NCBI GenBank assembly: GCA_049698695.1
Contig: JBAVYH010000100.1
Coordinates: forward strand, 1-64,000
Direction of reading: 5' to 3'
From: Bog-375 sp049698695
GTDB lineage: Bacteria; Acidobacteriota; Terriglobia; Bryobacterales; Bryobacteraceae
DNA: 64,000 bases
A program made the position numbers and the translations under genes. Under the pieces are notes generated by a model. That model had not been told where the DNA came from. It ran no database searches and saw nothing but the letters and a program-made list of their open reading frames with translations. Of the stretch, positions 16,802 through 24,025 are shown piece after piece; position 1 is the first letter of the stretch, and the number at the start of each line of letters is the position of its first letter.

Positions 16802-18388
16802 CTACGCCCTGCCGGCTGGTTGCTGGGCGAGTTCCAGGTGGGCCGTCGCTCCCGCGGCGGGCAGCGTGATGGTGAATCGCGTCCCTTTGCCGGGGCTGCT
16901 CTGAACGTCGATGACGCCCTGGTGCGCTTTGGCAATCCAGGCAACGAAGCTTAAGCCTAGTCCCAGGCCCTGATCGGGTGCCGGGGCCGTGCCCGAGCCG
17001 GGAACGCGGTAGAAACGGTCGAAGATGTGCGGCAGGTGCTCGGCGGGAATTCCGCGCCCGGTGTCTTCCACCACCAGCTCCACGTTGCCCCCCACCCGCC
17101 GCGCGCTGAGGCGCACCTCGCCGCCTTCGGGAGTGAACTTCAGGGCGTTCGAGAGTAGGTTGGTGATCATGCGTTCGATTTGCACCCGGTCGGCCTCCAC
17201 GAAACAGCCGGGTTGGCAATGCGCTGTGAGCCGCACGCTGGCGCCCTCGGCGGGAATCTGGAACTGCTCAGCCAGGTCTTCCAACACCAGGCCGAGGTCG
17301 ATCCGCGCTCTCTGCAGCGCCAGTTGCCCGGATTCGGCTTGCGAGAGCAGCAGCAGCGCGCGCACGATCTGCGAAAGCCGGTCAATATCCTGCATCGCGT
17401 TCAACATGGCCTCGCGATACTGCTCGGTGCCCCCGGCCGTCATCAAGGCCACCTCCAGTTGCCCGCGTATGCCGGTGATGGGCGTGCGCAGCTCGTGCGA
17501 AACATCGGCCGAGAACTGCTTCATCTGCCGGAATGAGGCCTCCAGGCGCTCGATCATGCGATTGAAGGTGAGAATCAGATAGTCGAGTTCATCGCCGGAA
17601 TGCCGCGAAGGAATGCGCAGCCCCAGGTTGGAGCCGGTGATGCGCTGCGCCGCCTGCGCCACGTCGCGCACCGGAGTGAGCGCGCGCCCGGCCACCACCC
17701 AGCCCACCAGCCAGCCCAGCAAGGTTGCGCCGGGGATGACGCCGACAAAAATCATGAAGGAGTATTTGCGCAGGATTTCTTCGTTCTTCGCCAGCGACGT
17801 TCCCAGCGCCACGTAAAACGGATCGCGCCTCTTCTCATCCCACATCACCGCGGCGCGAATCAGAAACAGCTCTCCCGATGAGTCCCGTTTCTCCATCCAG
17901 AAGGGCTTGCCGGCCTGCCCCGGTTTGGAAGCCGCCACCCACTGCCGCACCCGCGCCTGAATATCGGCGGGGCGGTCCTGCGGCAGATCCTGATAGATGG
18001 TCGATTCGGCGGGCGCCTGCGTCTCGTGGTCCTGAATCACCTGCCCGCTGCTGTCGGTGATCAGCAGAACCTTCTTGATGTCCAGCACCACTGTGGTTTC
18101 GTCGGGGTCGTCTTTGTCGTAATACCAGTTGGCCTCGTAGGCGCTCGAATCCGGGGCACGATCGATGCGCAGGATGTTGCCTTTAACCGCCGTCCAATCC
18201 TCGTCCAGCGAATCCGTCGCCAGCGTCTGCAGGCTGCTTGCCAGTTGCGCGCGAGCCAGCCACGCCGCGCCTACCAGCAGGACGACAAACAGCGCCGCAT
18301 AAGTAGCGGTGAGGCGGAAGCGCAAGCCGCGCGACGCCCGCCGCAAGTCGCGGCCGATGCGAAGCAGGTCGCGCCGCAGTAACCGCAT
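16802..18388 (-). CDS. Sensor histidine kinase (HAMP-HisKA-HATPase)
   Basis: A 528-residue membrane sensor. It has TM1 about 27-46, a periplasmic sensing region of about 150 residues, and TM2 about 215-240 (FMIFVGVIPGATLLGWLVGWVV). Then come HAMP (RALTPVRDVAQAAQRIT), HisKA with the phosphorylated His in SADVSHELRTP, and a HATPase_c with the N box LLSNALKFTPEGG and the G boxes VVEDTGRGIP and GLGLGLSF. The architecture fits a CusS/heavy-metal-type kinase, but the stimulus is not known. It starts 1 nt downstream of the response-regulator stop. Confidence 0.94.
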   Translation of the reverse strand: MRLLRRDLLRIGRDLRRASRGLRFRLTATYAALFVVLLVGAAWLARAQLASSLQTLATDSLDEDWTAVKGNILRIDRAPDSSAYEANWYYDKDDPDETTVVLDIKKVLLITDSSGQVIQDHETQAPAESTIYQDLPQDRPADIQARVRQWVAASKPGQAGKPFWMEKRDSSGELFLIRAAVMWDEKRRDPFYVALGTSLAKNEEILRKYSFMIFVGVIPGATLLGWLVGWVVAGRALTPVRDVAQAAQRITGSNLGLRIPSRHSGDELDYLILTFNRMIERLEASFRQMKQFSADVSHELRTPITGIRGQLEVALMTAGGTEQYREAMLNAMQDIDRLSQIVRALLLLSQAESGQLALQRARIDLGLVLEDLAEQFQIPAEGASVRLTAHCQPGCFVEADRVQIERMITNLLSNALKFTPEGGEVRLSARRVGGNVELVVEDTGRGIPAEHLPHIFDRFYRVPGSGTAPAPDQGLGLGLSFVAWIAKAHQGVIDVQSSPGKGTRFTITLPAAGATAHLELAQQPAGRA

Positions 18389-18389
18389 G

Positions 18390-19106
18390 CTACGCCTGCC
18401 GTTCGGGAACGGCTTCCGGCGCCCGGTCCGCCGCCTTGTCCGGAGCCTCGATCATGTACCCGATCCCACGCACCGTCTGGATGATCTTTTGCGGGAAGCG
18501 GTCGTCGATCTTGCTGCGCAGGTGGCGGATGTAGACGTCGACGATGTTGGTCAGCCCGTCGTAGTCCATATCCCAGACGTGCTCCACGATCATCGTGCGG
18601 CTGAGCGGCCGGCCGGGGTTGCGCATCATGTATTCGAGTATGCCGAACTCCTTGGGCGCCAGGTCGATCGCTTCGCCCGAGCGCGTTACTTTGCGGCGGA
18701 TGCAGTCGAGCGTCAGGTCGGCCACCTGCAGCTTTTCCGGCGTCGGCTGGCCGCGCCGCAGCAGCGCCCGCACTCTGGCCAGCAGTTCGACGAAGGCGAA
18801 CGGCTTCACCAGGTAGTCGTCGGCGCCCTGCTCCAAGCCCTTGACGCGATCGTCGAGCGAGCTGCGCGCGCTCAGGATCAGCACCGGCGGGCCCACCTTT
18901 CCGCCGCGGATTCTCTCCAGCACCTCGATACCGTCCATATCGGGCAGCATCAGGTCCAGAATCACTAGGTCGTAATCGGTCGAGTGCGTGCGGTCCAGCG
19001 CGCCTGTCCCATTGGCCGCCACATCCACCACATAGCCGGCCCCTTCAAGACCCCGGCACAGGAAGTCGGCGATGCGTTTTTCGTCCTCCACCACCAGCAG
19101 TCTCAT
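18390..19106 (-). CDS. OmpR-family response regulator
   Basis: A 238-residue regulator: a receiver domain with acidic pocket VVEDE, the phospho-acceptor Asp in DLVILDLMLPDMDG, Ser in LILSARSS and Lys in DYLVKPF. A winged-helix trans_reg_C domain follows (LTLDCIRRKVTRSGEAIDLA, IVDVYIRHLRSKID, TVRGIGYMI). It is the first gene of the two-component pair. The order regulator-kinase-MFS suggests the transporter may belong to the regulon. Confidence 0.95.
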   Translation of the reverse strand: MRLLVVEDEKRIADFLCRGLEGAGYVVDVAANGTGALDRTHSTDYDLVILDLMLPDMDGIEVLERIRGGKVGPPVLILSARSSLDDRVKGLEQGADDYLVKPFAFVELLARVRALLRRGQPTPEKLQVADLTLDCIRRKVTRSGEAIDLAPKEFGILEYMMRNPGRPLSRTMIVEHVWDMDYDGLTNIVDVYIRHLRSKIDDRFPQKIIQTVRGIGYMIEAPDKAADRAPEAVPERQA

Positions 19107-19288
19107 TTGTTATCAGCTTATCAACAACGTGACAGCCAGTGCGGCGGCCGGGCGTACCTTTCGGTTTAGGACGATGGAAACACGCAGCCTGTCACGGGCT
19201 TCTCTGCGATCGATCAGCAAGCCAGGCGTGCGGCCGAAGTTCTCGATGCTGCCTGACCGCCGACACCACGGAGTTCCTTTGCCTAGAT

Positions 19289-19861
19289 CTATGGGTATTT
19301 CACTTTGTCCGTACTAACGGACAGCATCCCTTTAACATATTGCTGTCCCCTATCCCTCACAACGTACATCCCAATCCAGGCTCTGTCCGGGATGAACCTC
19401 AGGTACCAGTCGTTGTCCTCGGCGCTTGGCGTGTCGCTGTGTTCGACTCCGAGTGCCAGCCTTTTCCCCGTCTCGTCTCCCATCCAAAGAAGCGGTTTCT
19501 CAAACGGGCTGAGGCCCATATGCAGGCGGGTTGTCCCATCCGCTCCATTGAATTCCAGAGTCGGGCTGCCACCGACCATCCCAAACACCGCCCCCTGGTA
19601 GCGCGGGTCGGTGAGGTCGCCGGTGCGTGCTACGTAGTGTTTCGGGTCCCATTGTCCTCCGAAGGCCAGCACCGCGTTGTGGCGCTTGTCAATGCCCCAA
19701 TAGGAAATTGGCCGTCCCGCTGCGTCCACCAGCTCGAAGCTACGGGCCCGGATCACCTGATCCGGGTATACTCGTTCGCGGGCGCGTTCCACACGTGTGC
19801 CAAGCATGCCGCCGAGGAACCCGGCCAACAAGGCAGCCGCGATAAGAAGGCTCTGTTTCAC
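19289..19861 (-). CDS. Hypothetical membrane-anchored protein
   Basis: A 190-residue protein of no family I recognise. It starts with GTG at 19861, preceded by GGGAGAG at ribosome-site spacing. An N-terminal hydrophobic helix (SLLIAAALLAGFLGGMLG) anchors it, then a beta-rich domain follows with ELVDAAGRPISYWGID, LEFNGADGTTRLHMGLS and ERLALG-like GKRLALGVE. These repeated 'property of a datum' motifs recall small exported proteins of Acidobacteriota and Planctomycetota. Confidence 0.6.
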   Translation of the reverse strand: MKQSLLIAAALLAGFLGGMLGTRVERARERVYPDQVIRARSFELVDAAGRPISYWGIDKRHNAVLAFGGQWDPKHYVARTGDLTDPRYQGAVFGMVGGSPTLEFNGADGTTRLHMGLSPFEKPLLWMGDETGKRLALGVEHSDTPSAEDNDWYLRFIPDRAWIGMYVVRDRGQQYVKGMLSVSTDKVKYP

Positions 19862-19967
19862 GGTTTCTCTCCCTTTACCATTTTGGAGTCTTACATTGAA
19901 TATTGGCAGGAGGACTGGGGTTCCCTGCCGTACATGTGCGGTCAGTGCTCACCTGTCACCGGTATTT

Positions 19968-20266
19968 TATGTCGATTACGACCAATTGATCGTCACCGGT
20001 GCTGCCCAGCTCAACGGCACGCTGAACGTCACCTTCGGTGCGGGATTCTACCCTTACGTGTCCGAGACCTTCAACGACGTCATGACTTTCAGCTCCGTCA
20101 CTGGCAATTTCACAGCGTGGACCCGGCCGGGAACTGGGTGGAAATCTGGAGCTCCGACAGCCTCAGCCTGGAATACGTTACGCCGGAGTTGTCCACCTGG
20201 CTTCTGCTGGCGTTCGGGCTGATTGGGTTCGGCTGGCTTAGTCGGCGAGCCAGAGCGCGAGGATAG
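19968..20266 (+). pseudogene. Broken PEP-CTERM surface-protein gene fragment
   Basis: Reading one frame from 19968 gives YDQLIVTGAAQLNGTLNVTF and then FSSVTGNF, a repeat pattern typical of autotransporter-like PEP-CTERM proteins. Near 20100-20117 the reading jumps to another frame that continues with VEIWSSDSLSLEYV and ends in a complete sorting signal: TPELSTW, a hydrophobic helix (LLLAFGLIGFGWL) and a basic tail (SRRARARG). There is no matching N-terminus or signal peptide upstream. I read this as a truncated, frameshifted remnant. The signal would target exosortase; no exosortase gene is in the window. Confidence 0.7.
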
Positions 20267-20576
20267 CCGCTCCGGCAATGGCGGCGGGAGCTTCGGATCC
20301 CCGGCCCCAGATTGAGACCGATGCGGCGGTCCATCCCGATCTGGCAGAACGCCAAGGAAGGCCCATCTGACAGACGCATGGCGAGACAGCCGCCTTAATC
20401 CAGTTCACAAGTGTCCGATGCCGAACATCTTCGCCCAGGAACGGACACAAAGGCTCCCCGATATGAGGATATGCACTGATTCCGGAGCGACTTTAGCTCA
20501 GAACGATTTGGCCCGGCACATGCTAATCCAACTGCCATACGAGGCGTTCACGTGCAGGGTAGACGCCTACCGAACT
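20267..20576. other. Intergenic stretch upstream of the NIPSNAP gene
   Basis: About 310 nt with no supported gene. The frame of the next gene is open back to 20418, but that extension has no homology-like features and the next gene has a clear ribosome site at 20577-20583, so the stretch is treated as non-coding. Confidence 0.5.
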
Positions 20577-20588
20577 GGGAGGAGCGTA

Positions 20589-21050
20589 ATGTCTGTGAAC
20601 TTGAAATTCAGAGGATGGAAACTTTGTGCCACGGCTCTGGCTTCCTTTGCATGCGGATCGGTCATCACAGCCCGCCTGACACACGTACAAGAGGTGAAGG
20701 CCGATGGCAATCGCGTCTTCGAGCTGATGGTCTATCACACAGAGCCGGGCAAAGTGCCCTCGCTCGAATCTATCTTTAAGGATGTATCCAAGCTACAGGC
20801 AAAACACGGGCTCAATGCCATCGGCTATTGGGTGCCGAACGACGACTCGCCCGCCTGGAAGGACACTTTTGTTTACCTGATCACTCATTCCAACCAGGAT
20901 GACGGCCAAAAGAACTGGAATGCACTGCACGCCGACCCGGCATTTCTCCCTTACCGAAGTGCGGCGGTGCCTCTGATCGAAAAAGTGAATGGAGCGTTCC
21001 ACGTGGACGACGTGTTCATGCATCCGACGGACTTCTCCGCAATCAAGTAG
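20589..21050 (+). CDS. NIPSNAP-family protein, exported or anchored
   Basis: A 153-residue protein. The ATG at 20589 is chosen because GGGAGGA ends 5 nt upstream. A short hydrophobic N-terminus (LCATALASFACGSVITA) precedes a NIPSNAP (ferredoxin-like, dimeric alpha+beta) domain: VFELMVYHTEPGKVPSLESI, GLNAIGYWVPNDD and FVYLITHSN, then WNALHADPAF. Such domains are small-molecule-binding or enzyme-like, and their bacterial roles are unknown. Confidence 0.78.
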   Translation: MSVNLKFRGWKLCATALASFACGSVITARLTHVQEVKADGNRVFELMVYHTEPGKVPSLESIFKDVSKLQAKHGLNAIGYWVPNDDSPAWKDTFVYLITHSNQDDGQKNWNALHADPAFLPYRSAAVPLIEKVNGAFHVDDVFMHPTDFSAIK

Positions 21051-21402
21051 AAATGCTGGTTGGCGAGACGCTCCATAATACTGCATCCCGCAAGATCCGC
21101 CGCCGATCCATGCATCTTAGTTGACTCTTTCGGTAAGGCCAACTCACTCCTCGCGCAGCAGTCTCAGAGGATCCGGCGAAAAAAGCGGTCAGCCAGATGA
21201 TAGCGCGGTCTGTACGGCGTAAAGCGTGCACGAGCGGTGCACGAGACAGACGCATTTTCCATCTCCGTTTGTTCCCCCGCGCCGCAAAAGATATCCAGCT
21301 TCAGTGCTATCAAGATGACGCCGGACGCCCGCCGCTTTCAGCCTCTCGGGGTGAAGAGGGCCGCCGCTGGACAGAGGGCCGCGGCCCGTCGCACTATGTA
21401 GA
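21051..21402. other. Intergenic stretch between NIPSNAP and ROK-like genes
   Basis: About 350 nt without a supported gene on either strand; short frames lack recognisable motifs. The minus strand at 21180-21148 could encode DPLRLLREE and a stop, the kind of tail seen in FtsX-like permeases, but nothing upstream supports it. Confidence 0.4.
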
Positions 21403-22824
21403 TTGGCTCCGTCGCTTACCATTACCCCTCAATTCCATCCGCCGCTCGATCCCGAATTCGTCCCGGCCGCGTTGTGGAACCGCGCCTACCGCGCCGCGGT
21501 CAGCCAGGCCGGTGGCGCGCCGCTCGCCATCGCGCTCGAGCGCGGCGATGGTTCGGTCTCCGTCTATCGCACCGCCGTTCTGCCGCACCAGGGCGCATAC
21601 GTGGACTGGAATTGCCGCTATGCCGAACGGCTCCTCAAATTCCTGCTGTGGCAAAAGGGCGGCTGCCGTGTGACCATCGCCAGCGATCCCGGCCTGGCCG
21701 CTTACCTCGGCGCGGTATACTCGCCGGCCGGCGTGCGCGCCTTCGATCATCGCTTCATGGGCGAACGCATCTATGGCCGGCCGTTCGCTGTCGTTGGCGC
21801 CGCCTACGATGCCGTCCCCGAGGAGCGCGAGCCCACCACTCCGCTGGGCCGCCACCTCGAGGGCTGCCGCATCGGCTTCGACCTGGGCGCCAGCGACCGC
21901 AAGTGCGCTGCGGTGATGGAGGGCCGCGCCGTCTGGAGCGATGAAACGCCCTGGAATCCCTCCGCCCAGTCCGACCCGCAATATCACTTCGATGGCGTCC
22001 AGGATTCTCTCCGCCGCGCCGCTGCCCACCTGCCGCGCGTCGACGCCATCGGCGGCAGCGCCGCCGGCGTCTATGTGAACAATCAGGTTCGCGTCGGCTC
22101 GCTCTACCGCTCCGTCCCTCAGCCCCTCTTCGAAGCCCGCATTCGCAACCTCTTCCTCGAGCTGCAAGCCGCCTGGGGCGTTCCGTTCGAAGTGGTCAAC
22201 GATGGCGAAGTCACCGCTCTCGCCGGTTCCATGGCCCTCGGCGACAATGCCGTGCTCGGCGTAGCCATGGGCAGCAGCCTGGCCGCCGGATACGTCACGC
22301 CCCGCGGCGCCATCACGGGCTGGCTGAATGAGCTGGCTTTCGTCCCCGTGGATTACCGGCCGGGTGCGCCACTCGACGAATGGTCCGGCGATTCGGGCGC
22401 CGGTGTGCAATATTTCTCGCAGCAAGCCGTGGGCCGCCTGCTGGCACCCGCCGGCATCCACCTGCCGCCGGAAATGCCCCTTCCTGTGAAGCTCGAGCAG
22501 GTGCAGCAGCTCGCAGCCGGTGGCGACGCCCACGCGCTAAGCATCTTCGAAACCATCGGCGTCTGGTTCGGTTACACCATCGCTCACTTCGCGGATTTTT
22601 ATCAGGTCCGCAACCTGCTGGTCCTCGGGCGCGTGATGACCGGCGTTGGCGGCGACCTGCTGCTTTCCACCGCTCGCCGCGTGCTGGCGGCCGAGTTTCC
22701 CGATCTTGCGGAGCGCATCCGCTTCCACATCCCCGGTGAGCAGGAGAAGCGCCACGGCCAGGCCATCGCCGCCGCCAGCCTTCCCGCCATCCCACCCAAG
22801 GAGGTCCCGCATGTTTCCAAGTAA
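21403..22824 (+). CDS. ROK-like (ASKHA-fold) sugar kinase-type protein
   Basis: A 473-residue protein starting with TTG. The middle has the ASKHA phosphate-1 motif IGFDLGASDRKCAAV; the later EVVNDGEVTALAGSMA and VLGVAMGSSLAAGYV correspond to the ROK 'NDANAAALAE' and 'GTGIGGG' regions. The N-terminal 150 residues are extra compared with standard ROK kinases (about 300 residues). Catalytic activity is plausible but the central motif is atypical. It overlaps the PIG-L deacetylase gene by 14 nt, so the two are coupled and probably act on the same amino sugar or glycoside (inference). Confidence 0.72.
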   Translation: MAPSLTITPQFHPPLDPEFVPAALWNRAYRAAVSQAGGAPLAIALERGDGSVSVYRTAVLPHQGAYVDWNCRYAERLLKFLLWQKGGCRVTIASDPGLAAYLGAVYSPAGVRAFDHRFMGERIYGRPFAVVGAAYDAVPEEREPTTPLGRHLEGCRIGFDLGASDRKCAAVMEGRAVWSDETPWNPSAQSDPQYHFDGVQDSLRRAAAHLPRVDAIGGSAAGVYVNNQVRVGSLYRSVPQPLFEARIRNLFLELQAAWGVPFEVVNDGEVTALAGSMALGDNAVLGVAMGSSLAAGYVTPRGAITGWLNELAFVPVDYRPGAPLDEWSGDSGAGVQYFSQQAVGRLLAPAGIHLPPEMPLPVKLEQVQQLAAGGDAHALSIFETIGVWFGYTIAHFADFYQVRNLLVLGRVMTGVGGDLLLSTARRVLAAEFPDLAERIRFHIPGEQEKRHGQAIAAASLPAIPPKEVPHVSK

Positions 22825-23659
22825 TCCCCACGTTGACGTGTTCGTTCCCGACAATCTGCCGCCCGCCGAGGCGCTGGCCCGCACCACCCACCTGACCATT
22901 GCCGCGCACCAGGACGATATCGAAATCATGGCCTACCACGGTATCGCCGAGTGTTTCGGCATCGCGGACCGCTGGTTCACGGGCGTGGTGGCGACCAACG
23001 GCGCCGGCAGCCCGCGCTCCGGCATCTACGCCGATTGCACCGATCAGGATATGCAGCGCGTGCGCATCCAGGAGCAGCGCAAAGCCGCCTTCGTCGGTGA
23101 GTATGCCTGCCAGATCCAGCTCGGCTATTCGAGCTCCCAGGTCAAGGATCCGGCCGGCCCGCTGGCTGGCGACCTGTGCGCCATCCTGCGCGCCGCCAAG
23201 CCGCAAGTCGTCTACCTGCACAATCTGGCGGACAAGCACGACACTCATGTCGCGGTCGCCCTGCGGGCCATCGCCGCGCTGCGAACCGTGCGCGCGGAAA
23301 CCCGGCCCCGCGCCGTCTACGGCTGTGAAGTTTGGCGCGACCTCGATTGGCTGCCCGATCAGGACAAGCGGCCGCTTCCGGTGTCCGCCCGCTCCAATAT
23401 CGCCGCCGCCCTGGTGGGCGTTTTCGATTCCCAGGTCTCCGGCGGCAAGCGCTACGACCTCGCCACCGCCGGCCGCCGCCTGGCCCACGCCACTTACTTC
23501 GCCTCGCACTCGACCGACCAGGAAGCCGCGCTCAGTTTCGCCATGGATCTCACCCCCCTGATCGACGATCCCACCCTCCCCATCGCCGCCTACGTGCTCT
23601 CCTTCATCGACCGCTTTCGCGAGGACGTAGCCCGGCGGCTGCAAGGGGCGCCGCGATGA
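22811..23659 (+). CDS. PIG-L family deacetylase
   Basis: PIG-L/LmbE enzymes are Zn-dependent N-acetylglucosamine deacetylases. The 282-residue protein starts at the ATG at 22811 behind a strong AAGGAGG ribosome site within the end of the ROK-like gene. The Zn motif is IAAHQDDIEIMA, close to the canonical AHPDD, with the partner His region LHNLADKHDTHVAVALRA. The pair kinase-like plus deacetylase suggests amino-sugar processing; the exact substrate is unknown. Confidence 0.85.
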   Translation: MFPSNPHVDVFVPDNLPPAEALARTTHLTIAAHQDDIEIMAYHGIAECFGIADRWFTGVVATNGAGSPRSGIYADCTDQDMQRVRIQEQRKAAFVGEYACQIQLGYSSSQVKDPAGPLAGDLCAILRAAKPQVVYLHNLADKHDTHVAVALRAIAALRTVRAETRPRAVYGCEVWRDLDWLPDQDKRPLPVSARSNIAAALVGVFDSQVSGGKRYDLATAGRRLAHATYFASHSTDQEAALSFAMDLTPLIDDPTLPIAAYVLSFIDRFREDVARRLQGAPR

Positions 23660-23788
23660 GAGTCTGGAGCATCCGCAACTCCGCTGGGGCATTTCACCCA
23701 ACCCGCTCTTCCAGACGCCTCGTAATTTGTTGATCCTGCGTGGTTTTCCTTTGGAAGCAGGGGTGCTGTACAATCAATCCGCACCCCT

Positions 23789-24025
23789 ATGTTCCGATTC
23801 GATCAATTGATCCGCCGCGACATGATCATTCGTGACGTGAAACAACGCCACCCGGCAACCAGAACTGTCTTCGACAACTTACATTTCCGCGAAAGCTGCG
23901 ACGATTGCGCCATCGAGACTGTGGCGCGCAAAAACGGCCTGCAAATTCCCGACGTCCTGGACGCGCTCAATCGCGCCGCCTTCGGGTCGCAGGCGGAGAG
24001 CGACGAACATGCAAGCCACCAATAA
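23789..24025 (+). CDS. Small DUF1858/ScdA_N-like protein
   Basis: A 78-residue protein containing MIIRDVKQRHPATRTVFDNL and ESCDDCAIETVARKNGL, which resembles the ScdA_N/DUF1858 helix-Cys pattern (pairs of Cys after a 'hPxxxxVF' helix). These domains occur with iron-sulfur repair or redox proteins. An internal ATG at 23822 is an alternative start. It overlaps the acyl-CoA synthetase gene by 17 nt, implying coupled translation. Function is not established. Confidence 0.65.
   Translation: MFRFDQLIRRDMIIRDVKQRHPATRTVFDNLHFRESCDDCAIETVARKNGLQIPDVLDALNRAAFGSQAESDEHASHQ

Noticed and set aside
21148..21180. Possible C-terminal end of an FtsX-like permease on the minus strand (DPLRLLREE)
   Set aside because: Stop codons follow immediately upstream and no further permease sequence is present.
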